Source of the DNA: DASZTV01 sp036267875
Lineage (GTDB): Bacteria; Actinomycetota; Actinomycetes; JAFAQI01
Assembly: GCA_036267875.1 (NCBI GenBank)
Contig: DATAVE010000152.1
Span: 1 to 28,311, forward strand
Length of the DNA stretch: 28,311 nt
Direction: 5' to 3'
This document shows, piece after piece, positions 1-8,622 of the stretch. The translations under genes and the position numbers were made by a program. Within the stretch, counting starts at the first letter, position 1. Each line of letters opens with the position of its first letter. Below the pieces are notes generated by a model that was not told the origin of the DNA, searched no databases, and was given only the letters and a program-made list of their open reading frames with translations.

Positions 1-1
1 C

Positions 2-1885
2 GCCCTTGTCGTGGCACGAGTGATCGGCAATGACACCCAGGCACCCGACCGCGCGGCTGCCGCCGTCAAGGAGCTGACGGGTACCCGTGACGGTGTGACG
101 GTGAAAGCCGGAGGCATCGACACCGTCTACAGCGAGGTCAACCACGATGTGAAGTCCGATCTCACGAAGTCGGAGATGATCGCGATCCCGTTGACCGTGA
201 TCGCGCTGTTCTGGGTGTTCGGAAGCCTGATCGCGTCCTTGCTGCCCGTAGCAATCGGCCTGGCCTCGATCATCGGCACGATGGCGATCCTTCGCCTGCT
301 GGCCGTCTTTACCAGTGTCTCGGTATACGCGCTGAACATGACGACCGCGATGGGCCTCGCGCTGGCCATCGACTACAGCTTGTTCATCGTGAGCCGCTAT
401 CGCGAGGAGGTGCGCGGCGGGCTTGCGCCCGACGACGCAGTACGGCGCACGATGCAGACCGCCGGCCGAACCGTGCTGTTCTCCGCGCTGACTGTCGGGC
501 TCTCGCTCGCCGCGATGCTGGCCTTCCCGCTCTACTTCCTTCGCTCGTTCGGCTACGCCGGCATCGCGGTGGTGGCGTTCGCGGCAACCGCGGCTCTGGT
601 CATCCTGCCTGCGGTGCTCACCTTGCTCGCCGGGCGGCTCGAGTCCCTCGACGTCCGGGCCTGGCTGCGCCGGCTGCTGCATCGCGCGGAACCGACGCCG
701 AAGACCGTAGAGCAGACCTTCTGGTATCGATTCGCGCAGCGCGTGATGGGACGAGCCGTGCCGGTCGGGGTCGTCGTGGTGGCCCTGTTGGTCTTCGTGG
801 GTCTGCCGTTTCTTCATGTGAAGTTCGGCTTCCCTGATCAGCGTGTGCTGCCGCAAAGTGCCTCGGCGTACCAGGTCGGCCAGGATGTCGATGCGAGCTT
901 TGCGGCCGACTCGGCGTCGACCATCAACGTCGTCATCCCCAAGGTCGGCGCGGCTCAGGCTCAGATCGGCGGGTATGCCACCAAGCTGTCCCAGGTAAGT
1001 GGCGTACTCGGAGTGCGGTCGGCAACCGGTGAGTACGCCGACGGCCGGCGGGTCGGCGATGGCAGCGCGGCGATGTCTGCGGACGGCTCCTCCTACCTCG
1101 TCCTCGCGACCTCATCCGACCCGCAGTCATCGGCATCCAAGAAGGCGTTGAGCGCCGCCGAGTCTGTGCCGGCTCCGTTTCCGGTCTGGTTCGGCGGCCA
1201 GGCCGCAGAGGACCGCGACAGCCTTCACGCGATCAGCGCGCCGCTGCCCTACGTCATCGGCCTGATCGCACTTGCGACATTCGTCCTGCTGTTCCTGTTC
1301 ACTGGCAGCATCGTGATGCCCGTGAAGGCGTTGTTGCTCAACACGCTGTCGCTGACCGCTACCTTCGGCGCAATGGTCTGGATCTTTCAAGAAGGCCACC
1401 TCCATTGGCTCTATCCGAACCTCACCGCCACCGGATACCTCACGTCGACCATGCCGCCGCTGATGTTCTGCGTTGCCTTCGGGCTGTCGATGGACTACGA
1501 GGTGTTCCTGCTCTCGCGGATCCGAGAGGAGTGGCTGAGCTCAGGTCGCACCGCCGCCGACAACGAACACGCCGTTGCGATCGGTCTTGGTCGGACCGGC
1601 CGGATCGTGACCGCCGCCGCGGTGTTGATGGCGATCGTCTTCGCGGCGATCTCCCGCTCGCGCGTGTCGTTCATGATGCTGTTCGGCACGGGCCTGACGC
1701 TGGCCGTGCTCATGGACGCGACCATCGTCCGATCGACCCTCGTGCCGGCATTCATGCGCCTCGCCGGCAAGTGGAACTGGTGGGCGCCGCGCCCGCTTGC
1801 GCGGCTGCATCGGCGCTTCGGTTTGTCAGACGAACCGCATGCGCCCGAGCAGGTGGCTGATGCTCAGCCGGTCGGGGTCGGATGA
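2..1885 (+). CDS. MMPL/RND family membrane transporter, 5' end cut by window
   Basis: This is the C-terminal 628 residues of an MMPL-family (RND superfamily) proton-driven exporter. The frame is open to the window edge, so the first transmembrane helix and most of the first extracytoplasmic domain lie outside. A GTG at 11 is internal, not a credible start. Two repeated membrane halves are visible. Each carries the family's Asp-Tyr pair in a helix: GLALAIDYSLFIVSRYREE in the first half and GLSMDYEVFLLSRIREEW in the second. An extracytoplasmic domain (about residues 270-400 of the visible part) separates them. The protein probably exports lipids or hydrophobic compounds across the inner membrane, but the substrate cannot be inferred. 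The stop overlaps the start of the TetR gene by 4 bases (ATGA), so the two are translationally coupled and the regulator probably controls this transporter. Confidence 0.93.
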   Translation, partial: ALVVARVIGNDTQAPDRAAAAVKELTGTRDGVTVKAGGIDTVYSEVNHDVKSDLTKSEMIAIPLTVIALFWVFGSLIASLLPVAIGLASIIGTMAILRLLAVFTSVSVYALNMTTAMGLALAIDYSLFIVSRYREEVRGGLAPDDAVRRTMQTAGRTVLFSALTVGLSLAAMLAFPLYFLRSFGYAGIAVVAFAATAALVILPAVLTLLAGRLESLDVRAWLRRLLHRAEPTPKTVEQTFWYRFAQRVMGRAVPVGVVVVALLVFVGLPFLHVKFGFPDQRVLPQSASAYQVGQDVDASFAADSASTINVVIPKVGAAQAQIGGYATKLSQVSGVLGVRSATGEYADGRRVGDGSAAMSADGSSYLVLATSSDPQSSASKKALSAAESVPAPFPVWFGGQAAEDRDSLHAISAPLPYVIGLIALATFVLLFLFTGSIVMPVKALLLNTLSLTATFGAMVWIFQEGHLHWLYPNLTATGYLTSTMPPLMFCVAFGLSMDYEVFLLSRIREEWLSSGRTAADNEHAVAIGLGRTGRIVTAAAVLMAIVFAAISRSRVSFMMLFGTGLTLAVLMDATIVRSTLVPAFMRLAGKWNWWAPRPLARLHRRFGLSDEPHAPEQVADAQPVGVG

Positions 1886-2577
1886 GCGCGCCAGCCAGGC
1901 GTCAGCGCTCACAGCGCGGCAGTGGAGAGCAGCTCCATGCCGAAATCGTCGCTGCGGCCAAGCGACTCCTCGCAGACGCCACGTCGGTAGACGAGGTATC
2001 CATCCGTGCGGTCGCCGACGCGGTCGGAGTGACGCCGCCATCGATCTACCTGCATTTCTCCGACAAGAACGAGCTCGTGGCGGCCGTAGTGGCAGACGTC
2101 TTCGCCGAGCTCGATGCGGCGATGCTCGCCGAGGCGGGCCTCGCTGAAGGACCGTTGGATCGGCTGCGAGCCAATGGGATGGCGTACGTGCGATTCGCGG
2201 TCGGGCATCCGGAGCACTACCGGATCGCGATGATGGATCCGTGTCCGACGCCCGGCGTTGACGAGGTTCTGGCGTCGTCGGCATTCGTGCACTTCCAGGC
2301 CACCGTGCAGGAGTGCATGGATGCCGGGATCTTCGCCAAGGGCGATCCGATCCCGACGACCCTTGACCTGTGGTCCGCGGCGCACGGCATCGCCTCATTG
2401 CTCATCGCGAAGCCGTTCATGCCCTGGGGGGACGTCGATGCGGTGGCCGACCGGGTCCTGTGCGCCGCGGCGCTGGGTCACGCCGCTGCGGGACTGGTCG
2501 GCGAGCCGGTCACGCCGGCTCGCGCTACGAGCTGGCTCCGCCGACGAGGTCGGCGTAGTCAGGATTCCGCTCGATGA
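1882..2577 (+). CDS. TetR/AcrR family transcriptional regulator
   Basis: This 231-residue protein has a typical TetR N-terminal helix-turn-helix at about residues 18-65, including VSIRAVADAVGVTPPSIYLHF followed by SDKNELVAAV. The remainder is a helical ligand-binding domain; the phrase RFAVGHPEHYRIAMM resembles the WHG-type TetR C-terminal family. It likely represses the upstream transporter until a ligand binds, which is inferred from context. The ATG start overlaps the MMPL stop by 4 bases, so no separate ribosome site is needed. The 3' end runs 53 bases past the stop of the convergent GNAT gene, so the last 17 or so residues are encoded opposite the GNAT C-terminus. The basic C-terminal tail (WLRRRGRRSQ) lies in this overlap. 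Confidence 0.93.
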   Translation: MSAPARRQRSQRGSGEQLHAEIVAAAKRLLADATSVDEVSIRAVADAVGVTPPSIYLHFSDKNELVAAVVADVFAELDAAMLAEAGLAEGPLDRLRANGMAYVRFAVGHPEHYRIAMMDPCPTPGVDEVLASSAFVHFQATVQECMDAGIFAKGDPIPTTLDLWSAAHGIASLLIAKPFMPWGDVDAVADRVLCAAALGHAAAGLVGEPVTPARATSWLRRRGRRSQDSAR

Positions 2578-2827
2578 ACGCCTGGACGTAAGAGCACTCG
2601 GCTACGACGCGCATCCCGTCAGCTCGGGCGGCGTCCAGCGCGTACTTCACAAGCCTTCCAGCGAGTCCTTGGCCCTGCCGATCGGGATCGGTCTCGGTGT
2701 GTATGAAGGTCCGCGCACCGCCGCCGTCGCGGTATGTGACGTGCCCGACGCGCTCGCCGGCCAGCAGGATCTCGAAGCGATGGCGATCCGCAACCTCCCG
2801 GATCTGTACGTCGTCGTTGCTGGTCAC
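2525..2827 (-). CDS. Small GNAT-fold N-acetyltransferase (YjdJ-like)
   Basis: This 100-residue protein matches the short single-domain GNAT proteins related to E. coli YjdJ (COG2388), which are usually about 90-110 residues long. The acetyl-CoA pyrophosphate-binding loop is visible as DPDRQGQGLAGRLV around residues 48-60. It follows the strand TFIHTETD and precedes the helix and strand containing GMRVVAECSYVQAFIERNP. The acceptor is unknown. The GTG start at 2827 is chosen because it overlaps the MFS stop by 4 bases (GTGA), a standard coupling arrangement. The much longer frame that runs upstream to 4096 is out of phase with the MFS gene and is a shadow. The 3' end overlaps the convergent TetR gene by 53 bases. 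Confidence 0.85.
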   Translation of the reverse strand: MTSNDDVQIREVADRHRFEILLAGERVGHVTYRDGGGARTFIHTETDPDRQGQGLAGRLVKYALDAARADGMRVVAECSYVQAFIERNPDYADLVGGASS

Positions 2828-4230
2828 GATGTCTCTCCCTCGCTGGATACAACCGAGTGGGTCGGGTTCCTGATTCCTGATGAACCGATCAGGCCGCCGA
2901 TCGCGAGGCAGACCGCCGTGGAGATGACGGCCTCGTGGAAGGCATGCACCGAGTGTTGGGATCGCCCGAAACCGTCGTGGGTCAGTGCGCGAGCGACGAT
3001 GACTCCCACGACGCCGATGCCGACCAACCCCGCGACCCGGGCAACCGCGTTGTTGATGGCGGAGGCGATACCAGCATCGCTTTCGTTGGCCTCGGCAAGC
3101 ACTGTCGTGGTGAGAGGAGCGACCGTCATCGACAACCCGATGCCGAAGACGACGAGAGCCGGCAGCACCACACCGAGGTAGGACGTGTGCAGGCCGGCCC
3201 GCAGCAGCCAGAGGGTTCCGCCGGCCGCGACGAGCGGTCCTGTTCCCATGAACAGTCGCGGACCGAGCTTGGTCGCGAGCGTTCCGAACCGGCTCGAGAG
3301 CAGGAACATCAGGATGGTGACCGGCAGCGTGGTCAGGCCACTGCGCAGCGCCGAATAGCCGGCGACCTGCTGCAGGAAGATCACCAGGTAGAAGAACAGG
3401 ATCGACAGCCCGCCGTACATCAGCAGCGTCTCGATGTTGGTCACCGTGAAGTTGCGTACGGCGAACAGCTCCAGCTTGACCATCGGCTCGGCCGTGCGGC
3501 GTTCGTACGCCACGAAGATGGTGAACAGGGCGATGCCGACTCCGAGCAGCACGTCGATCAGCGGACTTGCCCATCCCCGGCGCGGCTGCTCGATGAGCGC
3601 GGCCATCACCCCGCCCAGCCCGGCAGCGCAAAGGGCGGCCCCGGTCAGGTCCAACCGCCGCTTGGTTGTGGGCGCAATGCGGGGAACCGCGATCGCGACG
3701 AGAGTGATGGTCGCAACCACTAGCGGAACGTTGATCGCAAACACCCAACGCCATGAGGCGAAGTCGATGATCCAGCCCCCCAGCAGGGGACCGGCAACGG
3801 TTCCGATTCCGGTCCACGCAGTCCAGCTGCCGATCGCGCGGCCTCGACCCTCCGCCGGGAACGCCGCCACGATGATCGCCAGCGAGCTCGGCGTGACCAG
3901 CGCGCCGGCCACGCCCTGCAGTGCACGAGCCGCGATCAGCGTGCCGACGTTCGGAGCGACGGCGCAACCGAGCGAGCACACGCCGAAAGCCGCGACGCCG
4001 GCCCCGAATACCCGGCGCTCGCCATAGAGATCGCCGAGCGAGCCGCCGATGAGGATGAACGACCCGAGAAGCAGCAGATAGGAGTTGCTGACCCACTGCT
4101 GCGCGGCGAGCCCGCCGCCGAGGTCGCGCTCGATCGCCGGCAGGGCGACGTTGACGACCGATCCGTCGAGCATCACGACGCTGCTGCCGACGATCGCTGC
4201 CAGGAGCGTCAAGCGCTGAGTTCGGGTCAC
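2824..4230 (-). CDS. MFS transporter, DHA2 (EmrB/QacA) family drug exporter
   Basis: This 468-residue integral membrane protein belongs to the 14-helix DHA2 drug:proton antiporters. Motif D1 is visible at residues 22-32 (LDGSVVNVALP). Motif A is GSLGDLYGERRVF in the loop between helices 2 and 3, and the antiporter motif C is GTVAGPLLGGWI near residue 145. The ends and length fit an intact gene. It probably expels small toxic or metabolic compounds from the cytoplasm; the substrate is not predictable. It is followed directly by the GNAT gene with a 4-base overlap. Only 39 bases separate its start from the stop of the upstream RNB gene on the same strand, so read-through from that gene is possible. 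Confidence 0.93.
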   Translation of the reverse strand: MTRTQRLTLLAAIVGSSVVMLDGSVVNVALPAIERDLGGGLAAQQWVSNSYLLLLGSFILIGGSLGDLYGERRVFGAGVAAFGVCSLGCAVAPNVGTLIAARALQGVAGALVTPSSLAIIVAAFPAEGRGRAIGSWTAWTGIGTVAGPLLGGWIIDFASWRWVFAINVPLVVATITLVAIAVPRIAPTTKRRLDLTGAALCAAGLGGVMAALIEQPRRGWASPLIDVLLGVGIALFTIFVAYERRTAEPMVKLELFAVRNFTVTNIETLLMYGGLSILFFYLVIFLQQVAGYSALRSGLTTLPVTILMFLLSSRFGTLATKLGPRLFMGTGPLVAAGGTLWLLRAGLHTSYLGVVLPALVVFGIGLSMTVAPLTTTVLAEANESDAGIASAINNAVARVAGLVGIGVVGVIVARALTHDGFGRSQHSVHAFHEAVISTAVCLAIGGLIGSSGIRNPTHSVVSSEGETS

Positions 4231-4269
4231 CGCTCGCTGGCCGTCATCTCGGGAAACGCACCGGCGGCG

Positions 4270-5661
4270 TCATGCACGAGCGAAGACCACCCGCCGCCGA
4301 CTGATGTCGACTGACTCCAGCCGTACGTCGATCTCCTCGCCGAGTGGCAGGTCCTCGCCGTCGAGCCTTGCCCGCACTGCGGGTTCACGCAGTTGCACCT
4401 CGCCTTTCGGGCCTGGCTCGACCACAACACCGCGCAGGACTTCCCCGCTTCGCCCTTGGAGAAGCAGGGCCTCCGCCAGATCGACCACCGCTCTGTCGAC
4501 ATCGTGCGCGACCCGGTCCGCGGTCGCCATCTCGGCCGGCAGCTGCGCCAGCGCGTCGCGGACCCATGTCGGCACCTCAGTGCCGGCGTGGATCGCCAGG
4601 CAGCATTCGCTGACGTAGCGATCGGCCAGCCGACGCAATGGCGCTGTCGCGTGGGCATATGGAGCCGCGACCGCTGAGTGCGTCGTGATCGCTGGAGCGG
4701 TTCCGTCGAAGGCGACGTAGGACGCGCCGCGGAAGAGGACTGCCGCCAGCCGCAACAACGCCGCGTGCGCCGGCGTGGTTGCGTCGAGTCCACGAACCAC
4801 CTCGGCATAGGACTCGTCAGCCGGCCAATCGACGCCAAGCGCGAGGGCTGATCGTCGCAGCGAGGCGACTGTGCCAGGGTCTGGTGGCGGCATCGTTCGC
4901 AACAGCCCGATACCGGCATCAAGCATCAGCCGCGCTGCCGCCATTCCGGTCAGCAAGGACATCTGGGCGTTCCAGTCCTCGATCGCCAGCGGCGCACGAT
5001 AGGTCAGCGTCCAGTTGGTCCCGTTTCCGTCGACCTGCTGCTCGGGCACCGGCAGCGACACTGCGCCACGGGCCCGTTCCCGCTCCTGCCGTAACCCGCC
5101 GAACTCCTCGAGCAATGCGAACAACGGACCACCGTCACGCTGCAACGTCGCGTAGTCCAACTGCGCAGTGCTTCGTACGACGGCCCGTCGTACCTCGATG
5201 GCCGCCGGCTCGCCCTCGCTGTCCAGGTCGATCTGCCAGAGCACCGCCGGTCGATCTTGACCTGGCAACAGGCTCGCCGCACCTTCGGACAGCACCGGCG
5301 GGTGCAACGGAACGCGACCGTCTGGCAGGTAGAGCGTCTCGCCGCGCCGATGCGCCTCGGCGTTGACGAGGCCGTCGGGGACCACGAACGCCGCGACGTC
5401 GGCGATCGCGTAGTGCAGCCGCACGCCGCTAGTGGTCCGTTCCAGCAGAAACGCCTGGTCGAGATCGCGCGATCCCGGCGGATCGAGGGTCACCAGCGCA
5501 AGATCGGTGGCGTCGATTCGGTTGTCCCGCGGCCATGCCGTCGCGGCTTTCGACGCCTCCGCTTCGACGAGTGACGGGAATCCCGACGGCACCTCCAGCT
5601 CGGTCCGAAGCGCGCTCAGGTACGGGTCGATGTCGACGCCGCTGACGACGGTTCGGCGCAT
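4270..5661 (-). CDS. RNB-domain (RNase II/R superfamily) ribonuclease, short form
   Basis: This 463-residue protein is a 3'-5' exoribonuclease homologue reduced to the RNB catalytic domain plus a C-terminal OB/S1-like segment (about residues 405-460). E. coli RNase II and RNase R are much longer and have N-terminal cold-shock domains that are absent here. The metal-binding cluster is LDPPGSRDLDQAF: D60, D66 and D68 are present, but the fourth position, normally Asp, is Gln69. Other RNB landmarks are HYAIADVAAFVVPDG (residues 83-97), the Glu/Arg-rich RARGAVSL segment, and YAHATAPLRRLADRYV, equivalent to the RNA-gripping arginine region. From memory the Asp-to-Gln form is common in actinobacterial members. 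The ATG at 5661 is divergent from lon across 114 bases. Confidence 0.9.
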   Translation of the reverse strand: MRRTVVSGVDIDPYLSALRTELEVPSGFPSLVEAEASKAATAWPRDNRIDATDLALVTLDPPGSRDLDQAFLLERTTSGVRLHYAIADVAAFVVPDGLVNAEAHRRGETLYLPDGRVPLHPPVLSEGAASLLPGQDRPAVLWQIDLDSEGEPAAIEVRRAVVRSTAQLDYATLQRDGGPLFALLEEFGGLRQERERARGAVSLPVPEQQVDGNGTNWTLTYRAPLAIEDWNAQMSLLTGMAAARLMLDAGIGLLRTMPPPDPGTVASLRRSALALGVDWPADESYAEVVRGLDATTPAHAALLRLAAVLFRGASYVAFDGTAPAITTHSAVAAPYAHATAPLRRLADRYVSECCLAIHAGTEVPTWVRDALAQLPAEMATADRVAHDVDRAVVDLAEALLLQGRSGEVLRGVVVEPGPKGEVQLREPAVRARLDGEDLPLGEEIDVRLESVDISRRRVVFARA

Positions 5662-5691
5662 TGGGTAGTTCTATCTTGCGCGTCGTCGTGA

Positions 5692-5708
5692 TTCCGCCGA
5701 AAGCGGAA
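5692..5708. promoter_or_regulatory. Small dyad in the RNB-lon divergent region
   Basis: The arms TTCCGC and GCGGAA enclose a 5-base centre in the 114-base divergent region between the ribonuclease and lon. It could be an operator or a weak hairpin. There is no T-run, so it is not an intrinsic terminator. Function is unknown. Confidence 0.25.
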
Positions 5709-5745
5709 GGTTCGCAGGACCGGGAAATATCCCAGCCGCCACGTT

Positions 5746-5766
5746 GTTGAGTCGCTGTGACTCAAG
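5746..5766 (+). promoter_or_regulatory. HAIR operator (HspR binding site) upstream of lon
   Basis: The arms GTTGAGT (5746-5752) and ACTCAAG (5760-5766) are separated by exactly 7 bases. This matches the HspR-associated inverted repeat CTTGAGT-N7-ACTCAAG with one mismatch, at the first base. HspR is the actinobacterial heat-shock repressor of the dnaK operon and clpB, and in Streptomyces also lon. The right arm overlaps the lon ribosome site (AAGGAG at 5764-5769), so bound HspR would sit across the start of the transcript. HspR itself is not in the window. Confidence 0.85.
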
Positions 5767-5775
5767 GAGTGAGTG

Positions 5776-8100
5776 ATGGCTGAGACTCTGAACTTGCCTG
5801 TGCTGCCGTTGACCGACGAGGTCATCTTGCCAGGGATGGTTGCACCGGTTTCCCTGGACAGCGAGGCCCAGGCGGCGGTTGACGCAGCGCGGTCTGCCGC
5901 TGAGGGCAAGGTTGTGCTAGTCCCGCGAATCGACGGGACGTACGGCGCGCACGGCGTCGTGGCGACTGTTGAGCAGGTCGGCCGCCTCGCTAACGGCGAA
6001 CCCGCCGCCGTGTTGCGCGCTCGTCAGCGCGCTCAGATCGGCACGGGCGTGTCAGGGCCGGGTGCCGCGCTGTGGGTACAGGTCACGCTGGCCGATGAGA
6101 CCGCGCCGACCGACCAGACCCGCGAGCTGGCCTCGTCGTACAAGGCCCTCGCGGTGTCGATCCTGCAGGAGCGGGGTGCCTGGCAGTTCGTCGACGGTGT
6201 GCAGCGCATCACTGAGCCCGGGCTGCTCGCAGACACTGCCGGCTACGCCCCGTACATCTCACTCGAGGACAAGCTGTGGCTGCTCGCGACCGGTGATATC
6301 GACGCCCGTCTCGAGAAGCTGCTCGAGCTCGGCCGCAACCACCTCGCCGAACTTGCGGTCTCCGAACGGATCCGTGACGACGTCCGCGAAGGTATGGAGA
6401 AGAGCCAACGAGAGTTCCTGCTCCGCCAGCAGCTGGCAGCGATCCGCAAGGAGCTCGGCGAGGGTGAGCCGGAGGGCGCTGAGGACTACCGCACCCGCGT
6501 CGAGTCGGCCGATCTGCCGGAGAAGGTGCGCGAAGCCGCGATGCGCGAGGTCGACAAGCTCGAGCGCAGCAGCGACAACAACCCAGAGGCCGGCTGGATC
6601 CGCACCTGGCTCGACACCGTCCTCGAGCTGCCCTGGAACGTTCGTACGACGGACAACACGGACGTGGTCGCCGCACGCGCGGTGCTTGATGCCGACCACG
6701 AAGGGCTGGACGGCGTGAAGGACCGCGTCGTCGAGCACCTAGCGGTCCGTGCACGGCGAGCCGAGCGTGGACTCGACGTCATCGGTGGTCGCGGCAGTGG
6801 GGCGGTGCTCGCCCTGGTCGGTCCGCCGGGCGTCGGAAAGACGTCGCTGGGTGAGTCCGTCGCGCGAGCGCTCGGCCGCAACTTCGTCCGGGTCTCGCTC
6901 GGTGGGGTTCGTGACGAGGCGGAGATCCGCGGTCACCGGCGTACCTATGTCGGTGCGCTGCCCGGCCGCATCGTCCGCGCGATCCGCGACGCCGGCTCGA
7001 CCAACCCGGTCGTGCTGCTGGACGAGATCGACAAGGTCGGATCGGACTTCCGAGGCGACCCGGCGAGCGCGTTGCTCGAGGTGCTGGACCCGGCTCAGAA
7101 CCACACGTTCCGGGACCACTACCTGGAGCTCGAGCTGGATCTCTCCGACGTGCTCTTCCTGGCGACCGCGAACGTCGCGGACACCATCCCGCCGGCGCTG
7201 CTGGACCGGATGGAGCTCGTGACCCTTGACGGCTACACCGAGGACGAGAAGGTCGCGATTGCGCGCAACCACCTGTTGCCGCGCCAGCTCGACCGTGCCG
7301 CGCTAGCCGCCGCTGATGTCGTCGTCGACGATGAGGCGCTGCGGGTGATCGCGGCCGAGCACACTCGGGAAGCCGGAGTGCGGCAGCTGGAGCGCGCGTT
7401 GGCAAAGGTGATGCGCAAGGTTGCGACAGGGCTCGCAGCGGATCCGGCGGTGGCCCCGGTGCACATCTCGACGGACTCGCTTTCCGGCTACCTCGGTCGG
7501 CCACGGTTCACGCCGGAAAGCGCCGAGCGCACTGCGGTGCCCGGCGTTGCGACGGGACTCGCCGTCACGGGTGCGGGTGGAGATGTGCTCTTCATCGAGG
7601 CGACCGCGATGCCGGGCCAGACGGGTCTTGCGCTGACCGGGCAGCTCGGCGACGTGATGAAGGAGTCAGCCCAGATCGCGGTCTCCTACTTGCGTTCGCA
7701 CGGCCGCGACCTCGGCATCGACCCGACAGAGTTGGACCGGGCGCTGCACGTGCACGTCCCGGCTGGTGCCGTGCCGAAGGACGGCCCGTCCGCGGGCGTC
7801 ACGATGGTGACGGCGCTCGCCTCGCTCGCTACAGGGCGAGCGGTCCGCTCGGATGTCGGAATGACCGGCGAGGTCACCCTCAATGGTCGCGTCCTGCCGA
7901 TCGGTGGCGTCAAGCAGAAGCTGCTGGCCGCTCATCGAGCCGGGCTGAAGACGGTCTTCCTGCCGGCTCGCAACGGACCTGATCTGGACGACGTCCCTGC
8001 GCCAGTTCGCGACCAGCTCGACGTGCGATTGGTGAGCGACGTCGCTGACATCCTTGCCGTGGCGCTGGAGCCGGCTGCGGAGGCCGCACTCGTCGCCTAG
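5776..8100 (+). CDS. lon: ATP-dependent Lon protease (LonA)
   Basis: This 774-residue cytosolic AAA+ protease degrades damaged and selected regulatory proteins. The N-terminal substrate-binding domain spans about residues 1-190, followed by a coiled-coil/helical region containing EKSQREFLLRQQLAAIRKELGE. The Walker A motif GPPGVGKT is at 349-356 and Walker B (VVLLDEID) ends near 418. The S16 protease domain has the catalytic dyad Ser672 (KDGPSAG) and Lys715 (GGVKQK), spaced 43 residues apart as in E. coli Lon. The N-domain is slightly compact, as in other actinobacteria. ATG at 5776 is preferred over the adjacent GTG at 5773 because AAGGAG then lies 6 bases upstream. A HAIR operator predicts heat-shock control by HspR. 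The stop shares the palindrome CTAG with the convergent SRPBCC gene. Confidence 0.97.
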   Translation: MAETLNLPVLPLTDEVILPGMVAPVSLDSEAQAAVDAARSAAEGKVVLVPRIDGTYGAHGVVATVEQVGRLANGEPAAVLRARQRAQIGTGVSGPGAALWVQVTLADETAPTDQTRELASSYKALAVSILQERGAWQFVDGVQRITEPGLLADTAGYAPYISLEDKLWLLATGDIDARLEKLLELGRNHLAELAVSERIRDDVREGMEKSQREFLLRQQLAAIRKELGEGEPEGAEDYRTRVESADLPEKVREAAMREVDKLERSSDNNPEAGWIRTWLDTVLELPWNVRTTDNTDVVAARAVLDADHEGLDGVKDRVVEHLAVRARRAERGLDVIGGRGSGAVLALVGPPGVGKTSLGESVARALGRNFVRVSLGGVRDEAEIRGHRRTYVGALPGRIVRAIRDAGSTNPVVLLDEIDKVGSDFRGDPASALLEVLDPAQNHTFRDHYLELELDLSDVLFLATANVADTIPPALLDRMELVTLDGYTEDEKVAIARNHLLPRQLDRAALAAADVVVDDEALRVIAAEHTREAGVRQLERALAKVMRKVATGLAADPAVAPVHISTDSLSGYLGRPRFTPESAERTAVPGVATGLAVTGAGGDVLFIEATAMPGQTGLALTGQLGDVMKESAQIAVSYLRSHGRDLGIDPTELDRALHVHVPAGAVPKDGPSAGVTMVTALASLATGRAVRSDVGMTGEVTLNGRVLPIGGVKQKLLAAHRAGLKTVFLPARNGPDLDDVPAPVRDQLDVRLVSDVADILAVALEPAAEAALVA

Positions 8101-8552
8101 CTGGCGGCGAGGTGGGCGAGCCTTCGGGCGGCGACGCCAAGTGCCCAGCGTGAGATGGGCGAACCCAACCGCTCGACCGTGCCGCGTACGCCGTGAGACG
8201 CGGGGAGCTCCTGCCAGGTGAACGTGGAGCGACCGTCGGGCAGCTCCTCGACGAGGAACACACCACGGCCGGTGACTATCCGGCCGTGGTGTGCGACCTC
8301 GCATCGATGAGGTGGCTGCCAGACATCAATCGACATCGGGTCGACGATCGCGGCACGGCCGAACCCGGTCCGTGCGATCAGCTGCTTGCCCGGCCCGTCC
8401 GCCATCTCCGGATCGACGACCGCGACGGTCGTGAACGGGATCCAGTCACCCTGCGCGGCCCAGTCGGTGACGACCGCCCAGGTGCGCTCTACCGAGGCGT
8501 CGACGGCGACTGTGGCCTGTACGCGGACGTCATCGCTGAGCATCTGTCGCAC
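8097..8552 (-). CDS. SRPBCC (START-like/polyketide cyclase) family protein
   Basis: This 151-residue protein has the SRPBCC helix-grip pattern. It starts with VQATVAVDASVERTWAVVTDWAAQGDW, continues with strands around the aromatic/acidic segment (CEVAHHGRIVTGRGVFLVEELPDGRSTFTWQE), and ends with a long helix containing RWALGVAARRLAHL. Such proteins bind hydrophobic ligands in a cavity. No ligand or reaction can be assigned, and no strong ribosome site is visible. GTG at 8552 or ATG at 8543 are both possible starts. The gene is convergent with lon, and the two stop codons share the four bases CTAG at 8097-8100. It lies downstream of the tRNA terminator, which should insulate it. Confidence 0.85.
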   Translation of the reverse strand: MRQMLSDDVRVQATVAVDASVERTWAVVTDWAAQGDWIPFTTVAVVDPEMADGPGKQLIARTGFGRAAIVDPMSIDVWQPPHRCEVAHHGRIVTGRGVFLVEELPDGRSTFTWQELPASHGVRGTVERLGSPISRWALGVAARRLAHLAAS

Positions 8553-8576
8553 TATCGCATCTAGTGGTGGCGGGCT

Positions 8577-8616
8577 AAAAGTCGCAGGTCCGGGCTGACG
8601 CCCGGACCTGCGACTT
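8577..8616 (-). terminator. Intrinsic terminator of the initiator tRNA gene
   Basis: A perfect 16-bp stem (arms 8579-8594 and 8601-8616) has a 6-base loop. On the minus strand it is followed by a short run of four T (8580-8577). It starts 6 bases after the mature tRNA 3' end. It therefore terminates the tRNA transcript and separates it from the SRPBCC gene. Confidence 0.88.
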
Positions 8617-8622
8617 CTCTCG

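Noticed and set aside
2525..4096. 523-codon minus-strand frame
   Set aside because: It is out of phase with the well-supported MFS gene over most of its length. Only its last 100 codons are real, as the GNAT gene starting at GTG 2827.
8097..8100. Special regulatory role for the CTAG shared by the lon and SRPBCC stops
   Set aside because: Shared stop palindromes are a common result of tight convergent packing.
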